Positions 34,838-44,144 of a stretch of DNA of 64,000 bases are shown here, piece by piece. The DNA is from Magnetospirillum sp902729445. GTDB taxonomy: Bacteria; Pseudomonadota; Alphaproteobacteria; Rhodospirillales; Magnetospirillaceae. The notes under the pieces were generated by a model that was not told the origin of the DNA, ran no database searches, and saw nothing but the letters and a program-made list of their open reading frames with translations. The position numbers and the translations under genes were made by a program. Positions within the stretch are counted from its first letter, which is position 1; every line of letters starts with the position of its first letter. The stretch covers positions 124,001 to 188,000 of the forward strand of contig NZ_CACVCE010000012.1 in the NCBI RefSeq assembly GCF_902729445.1, read 5' to 3'.

Positions 34838-36115
34838 TCAATCGCCTTCGATGCAATCCTCGATGGTGTGGCGGCCGGGCTTCAGGGCCTGGACCAGCAC
34901 GGCCATGTTGCCGGGCTTGTGCTGGTTCTTCAGCATCTTCATGTGGGCGGCCGGGATGTCGTCCCACGAGAAGCATTCCGACATGCACGGATCGATACGG
35001 CGCTCGATCACCAGCTGGTTGGCCTGGCTGGACTGCAGCAGGTTGGCGAAGTGGCTGCCCTGGATGCGCTTCTGGCGCATCCACACGAAGCGGGCGTCGA
35101 AGGTCAGGTTGAAGCCGGTGGTGCCGGCGCAGAACACCACCATGCCGCCACGCTTGACCACGTTGCACGACACCGGGAAGGTGGCTTCACCGGGATGTTC
35201 GAACACGAAGTCGACGTCGTTGCCCTTGCCGGTGATGTCCCAGATGGCCTTGCCGAACTCGCGGGTCTTCTTCATGTAGTCGGCGAAGGCCTTCTGGTCG
35301 CCGTCGACGTCGGGCAACTGGCCCCAGCAATCGAAGTCCTTGCGGTTGATGACGCCCTTGGCGCCCAGACCCAGCACGAACTCGCGCTTGTCTTCTTCCG
35401 AGATGACGCCGATGGCATTGGCGCCCGACACGGCGATCAGCTGGATGGCCATCGAGCCCAGGCCACCGGCGGCACCCCACACCAGCACGTTATGGCCGGG
35501 ACGCAGGACGTGCGGACGATGGCCGAACAGCATGCGGTAGGCGGTGGCCAGCGTCAGGGTGTAGCAAGCGCTTTCTTCCCAGCTCAGATGCTTGGGACGC
35601 GCCATCACCTGCTGGGCCTGGACGCAGGTGAACTGCGCGAACGAGCCGTCCGGGGTCTCGTAGCCCCAGATGCGCTGGCTGGGCGAATTCATCGGGTCGC
35701 CGCCGTTGCACTCTTCGTCGTCGCCGTCGGTCTGGTTGCAGTGAACCACCACCTCGTCGCCGACCTTCCAGCGCTTGACCTTCGAGCCGACCTTGTAGAC
35801 CACGCCCGAGGCGTCGGAGCCGGCGATGTGGTATTCGGCCTTGTGATAGTCGAACGGCGAAATCGGCCGGCCGAGCGCGGCCCAAACGCCGTTATAATTG
35901 ACGCCGGCGGCCATCACCATGATCAGCACTTCGTGCGGATCGACATCCGGCACGTCGACCACTTCGACCTGCATGGCGGTGTCGGGATCACCATGGCGCT
36001 CGCGCCGGATGCACCAGGCGTACATCTTGCTGGGGACGTGCCCCAGCGGCGGGATCTCGCCGACTTCATAGAGGTCCTTGATCACCTGGCCGGGCTTGGT
36101 CGCCACTTCGCTCAT
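34838..36115 (-). CDS. ccr: crotonyl-CoA carboxylase/reductase
   Basis: This is a 425-residue NADPH enzyme of the medium-chain dehydrogenase superfamily that reductively carboxylates crotonyl-CoA to (2S)-ethylmalonyl-CoA, the signature step of the ethylmalonyl-CoA pathway. It begins with the family-specific KDLYEVGEIPPLGHVP. The NADP site is GAAGGLGSMAIQL. Conserved pieces are GVNYNGVWAALGRP, WGYETPDGSFAQF (the Glu next to the CO2-binding site), and FVFEHPGEATFP. GGAGAGA sits before the ATG. It is divergent from ecm, with a 183-bp gap that must hold both promoters. Confidence 0.97.
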   Translation of the reverse strand: MSEVATKPGQVIKDLYEVGEIPPLGHVPSKMYAWCIRRERHGDPDTAMQVEVVDVPDVDPHEVLIMVMAAGVNYNGVWAALGRPISPFDYHKAEYHIAGSDASGVVYKVGSKVKRWKVGDEVVVHCNQTDGDDEECNGGDPMNSPSQRIWGYETPDGSFAQFTCVQAQQVMARPKHLSWEESACYTLTLATAYRMLFGHRPHVLRPGHNVLVWGAAGGLGSMAIQLIAVSGANAIGVISEEDKREFVLGLGAKGVINRKDFDCWGQLPDVDGDQKAFADYMKKTREFGKAIWDITGKGNDVDFVFEHPGEATFPVSCNVVKRGGMVVFCAGTTGFNLTFDARFVWMRQKRIQGSHFANLLQSSQANQLVIERRIDPCMSECFSWDDIPAAHMKMLKNQHKPGNMAVLVQALKPGRHTIEDCIEGD

Positions 36116-36298
36116 GCCACTCTCTCCTAAACAGGCAGGGGTTCAGCCACGCCCGAAGGGGCCGGCGGACAGTCCGATGGTTTTAGCGTTTTGCGGCTTT
36201 CTTCGCAATGCACAAAATGATAGTTTGTTTCGCCACGCCCGCGGACGAAGAAATATTAGGTCGCGCGCTTCCTTGAGTACGGACATATAGAGGCCCCC

Positions 36299-38278
36299 AT
36301 GACGGACAAGACCCCCGCCCGCGAAAAGCCCTGGCTGTTTCGCACCTATTCCGGCCACAGCTCGGCGGCGGAAAGCAACAAGCTTTACCGTACCAATCTG
36401 GCCAAGGGTCAGACCGGTCTGTCCATCGCCTTCGATCTGCCGACCCAGACCGGCTATGATTCCGACCATCCGCTGGCCAAGGGCGAGGTGGGCAAGGTCG
36501 GCGTGCCGGTCTGCCATATCGGCGACATGATGACCCTGTTCCAGGACATCCCCCTGGAAAAGATGAACACCTCGATGACCATCAACGCCCCGGCCGCCTG
36601 GCTGTTGTCGCTGTATATCGCGACCGCCGAACGCCAAGGCGCGGCGCGCTCGGCCCTGAACGGGACCACCCAGAACGACGTCATCAAGGAATATCTGTCG
36701 CGCGGCACCTATATCTTCGCGCCGCAGCCTTCGTTGAAGCTGACCGGCGACGTGATTTCCTTCACCTACCGCGAGGTTCCCAAGTGGAACCCGATGAACG
36801 TCTGCTCGTACCATCTGCAGGAAGCGGGCGCGACGCCGGAACAGGAACTGGCCTTCGCGCTGGCCACCGCCATCGCCGTGCTGGACACGGTCAAGCCCAT
36901 CGTGCCGGACGCCGATTTCGAGCAGGTGGTCAGCCGCATCAGCTTCTTCGTCAATGCCGGCATCCGCTTCGTCACCGAGCTTTGCAAGATGCGCGCCTTC
37001 ACCCAATTGTGGGACGAGATCTGCCGCGATCGTTACGGCGTGAAGGACGAAAAGGCGCGACGCTTCCGCTATGGCGTGCAGGTCAATTCCTTGGGGCTGA
37101 CCGAGCAGCAGCCGGAAAACAACGTCTATCGCATCGTCATGGAAATGCTGGCCGTCGTGCTGTCGAAGAACGCCCGCGCGCGGGCCGTGCAGTTGCCGGC
37201 CTGGAACGAGGCGCTGGGCCTGCCGCGTCCGTGGGACCAGCAATGGTCGCTGCGCCTGCAGCAGATCATGGCCTATGAAAGCGACCTGTTGGAATTCGGC
37301 GACATCTTCGACGGATCAATCGAGATCGAGCGCAAGGTGAACGAGCTGATGGCGGGTGCCCGCGAGGAACTGAAGCGCATCGACGAGATGGGCGGCGCGG
37401 TCAACGCGGTTGAATCCAGCTACATGAAGCAGAAGCTGGTGGAATCCAACGCGCGGCGCATCGGCGCCATCGAGGCCGGCGAGCAGATCGTCGTCGGCGT
37501 CAACAAGTGGACCGAGACCGAGCCTTCCCCGCTGACCACTGGGGATGGCTCGATCCTGACCGTCGATCCCAAGTCGGAAGCCGAGCAGATCGAGCGGCTG
37601 AAGGCCTTCCGCGCCGGGCGCGACCAAAGCGCGGTCGCGGCGGCGATGGCGAACTTGCGCTCGGCCGCCCAGGAAGGTCGCAACGTCATGGAGCCGTCGA
37701 TCGCCTGCGCCCATGCGGGTGTGACCACCGGCGAATGGTCGCAGGCCTTGCGCGAAGTGTTCGGCGAATACCGCGCCCCGACCGGCGTGGCCCGCGCCGC
37801 CGCCCAAAGTGGCGGCGACAAGATCGGCGTGGTGCGCACCCGTGTCGATCAGGTCTCGGCCGAGTTGGGTCGGCGCATCAAGATGCTGGTCGGCAAGCCG
37901 GGCCTGGACGGCCATTCCAACGGCGCCGAGCAGATCGCCGTGCGCGCCCGCGATGCCGGCATGGAAGTGGTCTATGAAGGCATCCGCCTGACGCCGGCCC
38001 AGATCGTCAACGCCGCGCTGGAAGAAGGCGTGCACGTGGTCGGCCTGTCGATCCTGTCGGGCAGCCACATCCCGCTGGTGACCGAGGTGCTGGACCGCAT
38101 GCGCGCCGCCGGCATTGGCGACATCCCGGTGGTGGCCGGCGGCATCATTCCCCCTGAGGACGAAAAGATCCTGCTGGCGGCCGGCTGTGCCCGGATCTAC
38201 ACGCCGAAGGATTACGACATCACCGCCATCATGGGCGACATCGTCGAACTGGTGGCCGGGCGCGCGAAAGCGGCGTAG
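36299..38278 (+). CDS. ecm: ethylmalonyl-CoA mutase (B12-dependent)
   Basis: This is a 659-residue adenosylcobalamin mutase that rearranges ethylmalonyl-CoA to methylsuccinyl-CoA. The N-terminal barrel shows TGYDSDHPLAKGEVGKVGVP, typical of Ecm/MeaA rather than the longer methylmalonyl-CoA mutase. The C-terminal B12 domain has D-x-H-x-x-G with D537 and the cobalt-ligand His539 (GLDGHSNGAEQ), followed by GLSILSGSH and GGIIP. It lies next to ccr, which makes its substrate precursor. A strong terminator follows. A dedicated epimerase is not in the window. Confidence 0.95.
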   Translation: MTDKTPAREKPWLFRTYSGHSSAAESNKLYRTNLAKGQTGLSIAFDLPTQTGYDSDHPLAKGEVGKVGVPVCHIGDMMTLFQDIPLEKMNTSMTINAPAAWLLSLYIATAERQGAARSALNGTTQNDVIKEYLSRGTYIFAPQPSLKLTGDVISFTYREVPKWNPMNVCSYHLQEAGATPEQELAFALATAIAVLDTVKPIVPDADFEQVVSRISFFVNAGIRFVTELCKMRAFTQLWDEICRDRYGVKDEKARRFRYGVQVNSLGLTEQQPENNVYRIVMEMLAVVLSKNARARAVQLPAWNEALGLPRPWDQQWSLRLQQIMAYESDLLEFGDIFDGSIEIERKVNELMAGAREELKRIDEMGGAVNAVESSYMKQKLVESNARRIGAIEAGEQIVVGVNKWTETEPSPLTTGDGSILTVDPKSEAEQIERLKAFRAGRDQSAVAAAMANLRSAAQEGRNVMEPSIACAHAGVTTGEWSQALREVFGEYRAPTGVARAAAQSGGDKIGVVRTRVDQVSAELGRRIKMLVGKPGLDGHSNGAEQIAVRARDAGMEVVYEGIRLTPAQIVNAALEEGVHVVGLSILSGSHIPLVTEVLDRMRAAGIGDIPVVAGGIIPPEDEKILLAAGCARIYTPKDYDITAIMGDIVELVAGRAKAA

Positions 38279-38294
38279 CTTTGCTTGAAAGAAG

Positions 38295-38328
38295 CGGCCC
38301 GCCGGGGGAAACCCCGGCGGGCCGTTTT
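38295..38328. terminator. strong bidirectional terminator after ecm
   Basis: A perfect 13-bp stem (CGGCCCGCCGGGG / CCCCGGCGGGCCG) with GAAA loop has T-runs on the plus side (GTTTTGCG) and a weaker one on the minus side (CTTCTTTC). It separates ecm from the convergent esterase gene. Confidence 0.92.
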
Positions 38329-38332
38329 GCGT

Positions 38333-40126
38333 TCAATTGCCGCCCGGATCGCGCGGGCTGACCTTGTCCCACAGGGCGGTGCAGTTGGACGATTGCGCCG
38401 AACCGGGCGCCATGGTGCCGCCACTGCCCTGGAACAGCTGGACCTGGCCATTGGCGGCATAACGGGTCCAACCGGCGGGCGGGGCCAGATTGGCGGCGAA
38501 GCTGGTCCAGGCCTGGCCCATGGCTTGCGCCAGGGCCGCATCGGCGGCCGGGACCGGCTGCACGAACTCACTCAGGGTGTTGAACACGTAAGGCAGTTCG
38601 TTACCATGGCAGACCTGGCCGTTGCCGGGCGCGCAGGCCTGGGTCGGCACCGTCGGATAGGAATTGAACAAGGGCGGCTGGGCGAAGCGATAGGCCCAGA
38701 TCGGGTTGTTCGGCGCCTGCTTCAGGGCGGCGTTGGCGCTTTGCAGGTTGCCGCACTGGAACGATTGGTCGTTGATGACCGCGGCGAAGGTCTGGGCGGT
38801 GCCGTTGTAGAAGCTGGTGCCGGTGGCGGCGCTGGCCCGATAGGGGTGATTGCCGGACGGGTCCTTGAAGTTGGTGATGCGCGGCTCGTTGATCGGCTTG
38901 AACAGGCCGGCGATGGCCTCGCCATACAGGGTCGGATCGAGCGGCGAGGTTTTCTTGCCGGCCGGGATGCACTGGGCCAATTGGCCGGCATCGGGGTTGG
39001 GAACGCCGTTGGTGGTGGCTTCGCCGGCACAGGCGATGCCGGCAAAGATGGCGCCTTCGTCGGCATTGGTGCCGAACAGGGTCGGCTTGGCCGGCATGCC
39101 CTTGGCATAGCCGTCCAGCGGCTGGCCGGTGACGAAGGCCCCATCGACCACCGGGGTCCAGGGCAGTGCCTCGGGGAAGCCGCTACGGATGATCCGCCAC
39201 AAGGACGAGCCCTGGGCGCTATAGGCGGTCTGCGCCGCCATCACCTGATCCAGGCTCGCCGTCTGCAATTGCGCGACCGTCGGCGCGCATTTCTTCCAGC
39301 GGGCCTGGTCGCACAGCATCTTGAGATAGGTCTTGCCGTCCTTCGACCCCTGGGTCGGCGTGCGGTACAGCACCGACATCGGGTTGCTTTCCATGATGGC
39401 GGCCCGGAACAGCGCGGCACTTTTCGGCACGGCATAGAGATGCAGGCCGACGCTCATGGCGCCGGCGCTTTCGCCGAAGATGGTGACCTTGGTCGGGTCG
39501 CCGCCGAAATTCTTGATGTTGGCCTGCACCCATTGCAGGGCGAAATTCTGGTCCTGGATACCCAGGTTGGCCGGCACCGGTCCGGCCTTGCCATCGGGGG
39601 CCTTGTCGGCGGCCAGGAAGCCCAGCGCGCCCAGGCGGTAATTCAGGGTCACCACCACCGCGTTGCCGGTCTCGGCCAGCGAGGCGCCGTTATAAAGCGG
39701 CTCGGAACCCGAGCCGATGACGAAGGCGCCGCCATGGATGAACACCATTACCGGCAGCGCCTGGCCGTTGGTCACCGCCTGGGACGGCGTCCACACGTTG
39801 AGATACAGGCAATCCTCGGAACTGCCGGGCTTGGGCGGGCTACCCTGGGCGCAGATCGGGCCGGCCACGGTCGCCTGGCGCACGCCTTGCCAGGCGGCCA
39901 TGGCGGTGGGCGGCTGCCAGCGCAGCCCGTTGGCCGGAATCGGCGGCGTGGCATAGGGCACGCCCATATAGGCGAACAGGTTGCCCTGCTGGGTGCCGCA
40001 CACCTGGCCGGCGGCGGTGGAGACCGTCGAACCGGCGGCGCAGCTCTGTTGGGCCTGCGCGTCCTGGGCGCCGGTCCCCAGGGACAGCGCGGCGACGGCG
40101 AAAGCCCATCCGAATAAACGCTTCAT
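38333..40126 (-). CDS. secreted type-B carboxylesterase
   Basis: This is a 597-residue alpha/beta hydrolase with a signal peptide (1-26, ending AQA-Q). The type-B esterase signature EDCLYLNVWTP, the oxyanion-hole FIHGGAF and the nucleophile elbow GESAGAMS are present. The acid lies in the NADEGAIF segment and the His in the CHGNELPYVF segment. It is Cys-rich, which fits a periplasmic or exported enzyme. AGGAGGGG lies just before ATG 40126; the frame opens 10 codons earlier. The substrate (ester or lipid) is unknown. Confidence 0.9.
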   Translation of the reverse strand: MKRLFGWAFAVAALSLGTGAQDAQAQQSCAAGSTVSTAAGQVCGTQQGNLFAYMGVPYATPPIPANGLRWQPPTAMAAWQGVRQATVAGPICAQGSPPKPGSSEDCLYLNVWTPSQAVTNGQALPVMVFIHGGAFVIGSGSEPLYNGASLAETGNAVVVTLNYRLGALGFLAADKAPDGKAGPVPANLGIQDQNFALQWVQANIKNFGGDPTKVTIFGESAGAMSVGLHLYAVPKSAALFRAAIMESNPMSVLYRTPTQGSKDGKTYLKMLCDQARWKKCAPTVAQLQTASLDQVMAAQTAYSAQGSSLWRIIRSGFPEALPWTPVVDGAFVTGQPLDGYAKGMPAKPTLFGTNADEGAIFAGIACAGEATTNGVPNPDAGQLAQCIPAGKKTSPLDPTLYGEAIAGLFKPINEPRITNFKDPSGNHPYRASAATGTSFYNGTAQTFAAVINDQSFQCGNLQSANAALKQAPNNPIWAYRFAQPPLFNSYPTVPTQACAPGNGQVCHGNELPYVFNTLSEFVQPVPAADAALAQAMGQAWTSFAANLAPPAGWTRYAANGQVQLFQGSGGTMAPGSAQSSNCTALWDKVSPRDPGGN

Positions 40127-40312
40127 TCGCCCCTCCTGCGATTGTATTTGCGTCAATGAACTCCATAATTCGCACCTTGTGCGAGTAACTGCAAGTTACG
40201 CAGGTATAAATGTCACAAAAAGACGACTTTAAGGGTTGTGTGACGGCAGTTGCGCTGTGCCCCGGGAAAGGTGCACACTGGGACGGTCAGCATTCCAGAA
40301 GGGAGGGCGGGC

Positions 40313-41170
40313 ATGGCAACGATCGGCAAGGTGACCACGGGGTCGCCATTGGTTCGGCCAGTCCAGTCGGCAGAAGCCGGGAAAGTAGCGGGACAGATGC
40401 GCTTGGCGGCGGAAGAGGCCGACAAGGTGATGGGGCGCGTCCGCCAAGCGGTCGAGGACGGCCGGCGTGTCGCCGACGGGCTGCGTCAAAGCATGTCGGC
40501 AGAGCGCAAGGCCCGCGCGCGTGAGACCGTCGAGCGGCTGAAGCAGCAACTTTTACAGTTGGCGCCGGTCCTGGCGCTTAATCCCAAGGCGGCGGCCAGT
40601 GTGCTGCGTCAGATGGCGCGGCAATTGGCCGATGCCGTCTCGGATTATGCCCGGGATGGCGAACCTCGGGCCGACGTCGCTCCGGCCTCGGCCGCGTCAT
40701 CGTCTGAAACCGCCGCCGCCGGGCCGGCTGCCCAGCCGGGCGCAGCGTCGGACGCCGCTGCCCGTGCCGCCGAGCCGGCGGCCCCGTCGGGCGCGGCCAA
40801 GACCGAGACGCCCGCCCGGGTGAGCATGACCACGGGCGAGGCTTCGGACGCCGCCGCCGCCGCCCATGCCGCCGAACGCGAGAAGGCGCGAAATGCCTAT
40901 CAAGCGGCCGCCGGCGCCCAGCAAATCCACGCACCCGATGAAAAATTCATCCGTGACGCCCGCCAAGTCTTCGAACGGCTGAAAGTGATGGTGCGAGGAA
41001 TGCTGGCGCTTCTGGAAGACGAGCATCAGCGCAAGAAGGAAGCCCGCGCCTTCGACGAAAACGCCGAGATCATCGAAAAGGGATTGGCCGAGATCGAGGG
41101 CTGGAGCAAAGAGCCGGCGCCGGTGGCACCGCCGGTCTCGCCGGATGCTCCGGTGTCCTTGGCGGTGTGA
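40313..41170 (+). CDS. hypothetical Ala-rich coiled-coil protein
   Basis: This is a 285-residue protein with no recognised domain. Residues about 15-115 are helical and charged (AGKVAGQMRLAAEEADKVMG then a coiled coil, with a hydrophobic LLQLAPVLALNP stretch). Residues about 125-200 are Ala/Pro/Ser-rich, and about 200-285 form a second coiled coil containing ERLKVMVRGMLALLEDEHQRK. There is no signal peptide or membrane helix. AGGGAGGG supports ATG 40313; the frame extends to 40250. It stands alone, divergent from the esterase gene. I cannot assign a role. Confidence 0.6.
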   Translation: MATIGKVTTGSPLVRPVQSAEAGKVAGQMRLAAEEADKVMGRVRQAVEDGRRVADGLRQSMSAERKARARETVERLKQQLLQLAPVLALNPKAAASVLRQMARQLADAVSDYARDGEPRADVAPASAASSSETAAAGPAAQPGAASDAAARAAEPAAPSGAAKTETPARVSMTTGEASDAAAAAHAAEREKARNAYQAAAGAQQIHAPDEKFIRDARQVFERLKVMVRGMLALLEDEHQRKKEARAFDENAEIIEKGLAEIEGWSKEPAPVAPPVSPDAPVSLAV

Positions 41171-41193
41171 GCGGTTCCGGGTAGAATCGGCCC

Positions 41194-41517
41194 ATGACGA
41201 CCGAGATCTATTCCTGCAAGGACGGCCAGCCCCTGAAAGAGGGGCGGTTGGATTATTCCGACAGCATCACCACCCGCGAGGACGCCGAGCCCGACGCCAA
41301 GCGCCGTTGCCAGAAGGACCCGACCATCAAGAAGGTGGCCTATTACAAGGTCGATGCCTCGGGCGACTTCAAGGTGTTCTATTCCTACACCAATCCCAAC
41401 TGCAAGCCGGTGGGCGCGAAGCCCGCGGCCGCTGCGAAACCGCCGGCCAGGAAGCCGCCCCCGTCGAAGAAGAAACCCGGCCTGATCGCCCGCATCGTCA
41501 AGGCGCTGGGGGGCTGA
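41194..41517 (+). CDS. small basic hypothetical protein
   Basis: This is a 107-residue protein. The first 75 residues are a compact beta-rich domain with two Cys (CKDGQPL and CQKDPTIK) and an aromatic YYKVD/YSYTNPNC region with a third Cys. The last 30 residues are Ala/Lys/Pro-rich and end in a cationic helix (ARIVKALGG). It follows the coiled-coil gene by 23 bp, so they may be co-transcribed. Its 3' end overlaps rsmD (opposite strand) by 20 bp. No function is assigned. Confidence 0.6.
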   Translation: MTTEIYSCKDGQPLKEGRLDYSDSITTREDAEPDAKRRCQKDPTIKKVAYYKVDASGDFKVFYSYTNPNCKPVGAKPAAAAKPPARKPPPSKKKPGLIARIVKALGG

Positions 41518-42058
41518 CCTTCAGGAACACGAACTTGGCCGCGCCATAGGTGCGGCGATCCAGTTCGGTGAAACCCGGCGGCGGGGTGAAATCCTCGTCG
41601 GCGGCCACTTCCACCACACACAGCGCGTCTGGCGCCAGCCAGCCCTTGGCCGCCAGTGACGTCAGGCAGGGTGCCGCCAGGTTCAGGTGATAGGGCGGGT
41701 CCAGCAGGGCCAGGGTGCAGGGCTGTCCGGCCGGCGGCAGGCGGGTGGCGCAGGCCTTGACGATGGTGGCGCGCTGGCCCTCCCGCAGCGTCTCGACATT
41801 GGCCTTCAGCGCCGCCAGGGCGGCATGGGCCTGCTCGATCAAGGTGACGTGGGCGGCGCCGCGCGACAGCGCCTCCAGCCCCAATCCGCCGCTGCCAGCG
41901 AAGCAATCGACCACGCGGGCGCCGTCCAGCTCGACATGGGCCGAGTGGGCCAGGATGTTGAACAAGGCCTCGCGGGCGCGGTCGGCGGTCGGGCGGGTGT
42001 CGCGGCCCGAGGGTGCCGCCAGCCGGCGCCCCTTATGAACGCCGCCGACGATCCGCAT
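41498..42058 (-). CDS. rsmD: 16S rRNA (guanine-966-N2)-methyltransferase
   Basis: This is a 186-residue methyltransferase acting on the assembled small-subunit helix 31. Class I motif I is VVDCFAGSGGLGLEAL and the catalytic motif is LLDPPY. The N terminus MRIVGGVHKGRRLAAP and RPTADRAREALFNIL are typical. ATG 42058 is chosen from homology; it overlaps the end of rluB by 26 bases, so the two are coupled. Confidence 0.94.
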   Translation of the reverse strand: MRIVGGVHKGRRLAAPSGRDTRPTADRAREALFNILAHSAHVELDGARVVDCFAGSGGLGLEALSRGAAHVTLIEQAHAALAALKANVETLREGQRATIVKACATRLPPAGQPCTLALLDPPYHLNLAAPCLTSLAAKGWLAPDALCVVEVAADEDFTPPPGFTELDRRTYGAAKFVFLKVSPPAP

Positions 42059-42929
42059 GGGGGGCGGCCTTGCCGGTGGGCTTATCGGTGGGTCTCTCGG
42101 GGCGGGCCGGCTTCTTCTTGGGGGCCGGCGGGCGGGCGCGTTCGGTGGTGTCGGCCTTGGCCCAGCCGGATTCGCGGTCGCCCAATTGTTCCTTGACCAC
42201 CTTGGCCGGCACTTCCTCGACCGCGCCTTCTTCCAGACTGCCCAACTGGAATGGGCCATAGGCGACGCGGATCAGGCGGCTGACCGGCCAGCCCAGATGG
42301 TCCATGACGCGGCGGACCTCGCGGTTCTTGCCTTCCTTCAGGGACAGGGTCAGCCAGGCGTTCGAGCCCTGCTGGCGGTCCAGCTGGGCCTTGATCGGGC
42401 CATATTTGACGCCCTCGATGGTGATGCCCTTTTCCAGCCCGACCAGGGTCTCGGGCGGCACCTCGCCATGGACGCGCACGCGGTAGCGCCGCACCCAGCC
42501 GGCGGCCGGCAATTCCAGCTTGCGGGCCAGTTCGCCGTCATTGGTCAGCAACAGCAAGCCTTCCGACGACAGATCCAGGCGGCCGACCGACATGACGCGC
42601 GGCAGGCTGTCGGGCAGCTTCTCGAACACCGTCGGGCGGCCCTGGGGGTCGCGGTGGGTGGTGACCAGCCCGGCCGGCTTGTGATAGCGCCACACCCGGG
42701 TCCGCTCCGGCTCGCCGACCAATTGGCCGTCGACGACGATGCGGTCGGCATCGGTGACCAGAACCGCCGGGGTGTCCAGCACCTTGCCGTTCAGGGTGAC
42801 CTTGCCCAATTGGATCAGCCGCTCGGCGTCGCGGCGCGAGCAGATGCCGGCCCGCGCGATGCGCTTGGCGATGCGTTCGCCGCTGGCTTCCTTGGCGCCC
42901 GTGGATTCGTCTTCGACGTCTTCGGTCAT
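42033..42929 (-). CDS. rluB: 23S rRNA pseudouridine synthase RluB-like
   Basis: This is a 298-residue enzyme that isomerises U2605-type uridines in 23S rRNA. An S4 RNA-binding domain (about 18-65, ARAGICSRRDAERLIQLGKV) precedes the catalytic domain with the Asp in GRLDLSSEGLLLLTND. The C-terminal 60 residues are basic, Lys/Pro/Arg-rich and typical of alphaproteobacterial members. The start overlaps the upstream glutamine amidotransferase stop by four bases. RsuA/RluE/RluF are related, but the S4 plus long tail favours RluB. Confidence 0.9.
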   Translation of the reverse strand: MTEDVEDESTGAKEASGERIAKRIARAGICSRRDAERLIQLGKVTLNGKVLDTPAVLVTDADRIVVDGQLVGEPERTRVWRYHKPAGLVTTHRDPQGRPTVFEKLPDSLPRVMSVGRLDLSSEGLLLLTNDGELARKLELPAAGWVRRYRVRVHGEVPPETLVGLEKGITIEGVKYGPIKAQLDRQQGSNAWLTLSLKEGKNREVRRVMDHLGWPVSRLIRVAYGPFQLGSLEEGAVEEVPAKVVKEQLGDRESGWAKADTTERARPPAPKKKPARPERPTDKPTGKAAPHADRRRRS

Positions 42930-43639
42930 GTGCAGGCCTCGATGAAGGCGCGGGCCAGGGCCCGGTCGGCTTCGGAAATGTTGAATTCAGGATGCCATTG
43001 CACCCCGATGCAGAAACGCTTGTCCGGGGCCTCGATGCCCTCGATCACCCCGTCGGGGGCGGTGGCATCGACGATGCAGCCGGGTGCCACATTCTTGACC
43101 GCCTGATGGTGGGCGGAATTGACCGCCACGGTGCCGGCCCCGGTGATGGCCGCCAGCCGGGTGCCTTCGGCGATGGCGACGGTGTGGCCGGGCTCGTTCC
43201 TGGGATTGGGCTGCTCGTGGGCCAGGCAGCCTGCCACCTCGTCGGGGATGTGCTGGATCAAGGTGCCGCCCAATGCCACGTTCAGAAGCTGCTGGCCGCC
43301 GCAGATGCCGAGAATCGGCATGTCGCGTTCCAGCGCGCCCTGGACGATGGCCAGCTCGAACGCGGTGCGGCGGCTTTTCAGGGTCACCGTGGCGTGGCGG
43401 CTGGCGGCCCCGAACAGGGCCGGATCGACATCGAAGGCGCCGCCGGTCACCAGCAGCCCGTCGATGCGGTCAAGATAGTGGGCGGCCAGCTCTGGCTCGT
43501 GCGGCAGCGCGATGGGCAGGCCGCCGGCCTCGGCGATCCAGCCGGCGTAATTCTGGCGAAGCGCGTACCACGGGAACTTCGAATAGCCGCCGGGCTCTTC
43601 GCTGTCCAGGGTGATACCAATGACGGGTGTGCGGGTCAT
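42926..43639 (-). CDS. gamma-glutamyl-gamma-aminobutyrate hydrolase-like amidotransferase
   Basis: This is a 237-residue class I glutamine amidotransferase fold. The nucleophile Cys113 lies in GICGGQQLLN, and the His-Glu pair is in VQWHPEF. The family marker VTGGAFDVDP is present. Such enzymes (PuuD-like) hydrolyse gamma-glutamyl-GABA in polyamine breakdown, but many homologues have other amide substrates. It starts at ATG 43639 and is translationally coupled to rluB by a four-base overlap. Its context gives no polyamine genes. Confidence 0.85.
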   Translation of the reverse strand: MTRTPVIGITLDSEEPGGYSKFPWYALRQNYAGWIAEAGGLPIALPHEPELAAHYLDRIDGLLVTGGAFDVDPALFGAASRHATVTLKSRRTAFELAIVQGALERDMPILGICGGQQLLNVALGGTLIQHIPDEVAGCLAHEQPNPRNEPGHTVAIAEGTRLAAITGAGTVAVNSAHHQAVKNVAPGCIVDATAPDGVIEGIEAPDKRFCIGVQWHPEFNISEADRALARAFIEACT

Positions 43640-43682
43640 CCCTGCTGTATAGAGCCCTGCGCCGCCGGCTTCAATGTGATAG

Positions 43683-44144
43683 ATGATGGACATGACCGAC
43701 TTCATGGCCGTCGCACTGGAACAGGCCCGCCTTGCCGCCTTGCGCGGCGAGGTGCCGGTGGGCGCGGTGGTGGTCCAAGACGGGCGGGTCGTGGCCCAGG
43801 CCGGCAACCGGGTCGAGGAACTGGCCGACCCCACCGCCCATGCCGAGATGCTGGCGATCCGCCAGGCGGCCCAGGCGATCGGCAATGTCCGCCTGGATGG
43901 CTGCGACCTTTATGTCAGCCTGGAACCGTGCCCGATGTGCGCGCAGGCGGTCTCGTTGGCCCGCATCCGCCGGCTGGTGTTCGGCGCCTACGATCCGAAA
44001 AGCGGCGGCACCGAGCACGGCGCCCGGGTGTTCGACCATTCCACCTGTCATCACCGCCCCGAGGTGGTGGGCGGCGTGCGCGAGGCCGAGGCGGCGGCCC
44101 TGCTGAAAAGCTTCTTTCAGGACAGACGAGGAGAAAACGGATGA
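43683..44144 (+). CDS. tadA: tRNA adenosine(34) deaminase
   Basis: This is a 153-residue zinc deaminase that makes inosine-34 in tRNA-Arg. The active site shows HAE at 53-55 and PCPMC at 82-86, so His53, Cys83 and Cys86 bind zinc and Glu55 acts in proton transfer. The PVGAVVV strand is typical of TadA. The start is at 43683 or the next ATG at 43686. Its stop overlaps the start of the next gene by four bases. It is divergent from the amidotransferase by 43 bp. Confidence 0.95.
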   Translation: MMDMTDFMAVALEQARLAALRGEVPVGAVVVQDGRVVAQAGNRVEELADPTAHAEMLAIRQAAQAIGNVRLDGCDLYVSLEPCPMCAQAVSLARIRRLVFGAYDPKSGGTEHGARVFDHSTCHHRPEVVGGVREAEAAALLKSFFQDRRGENG

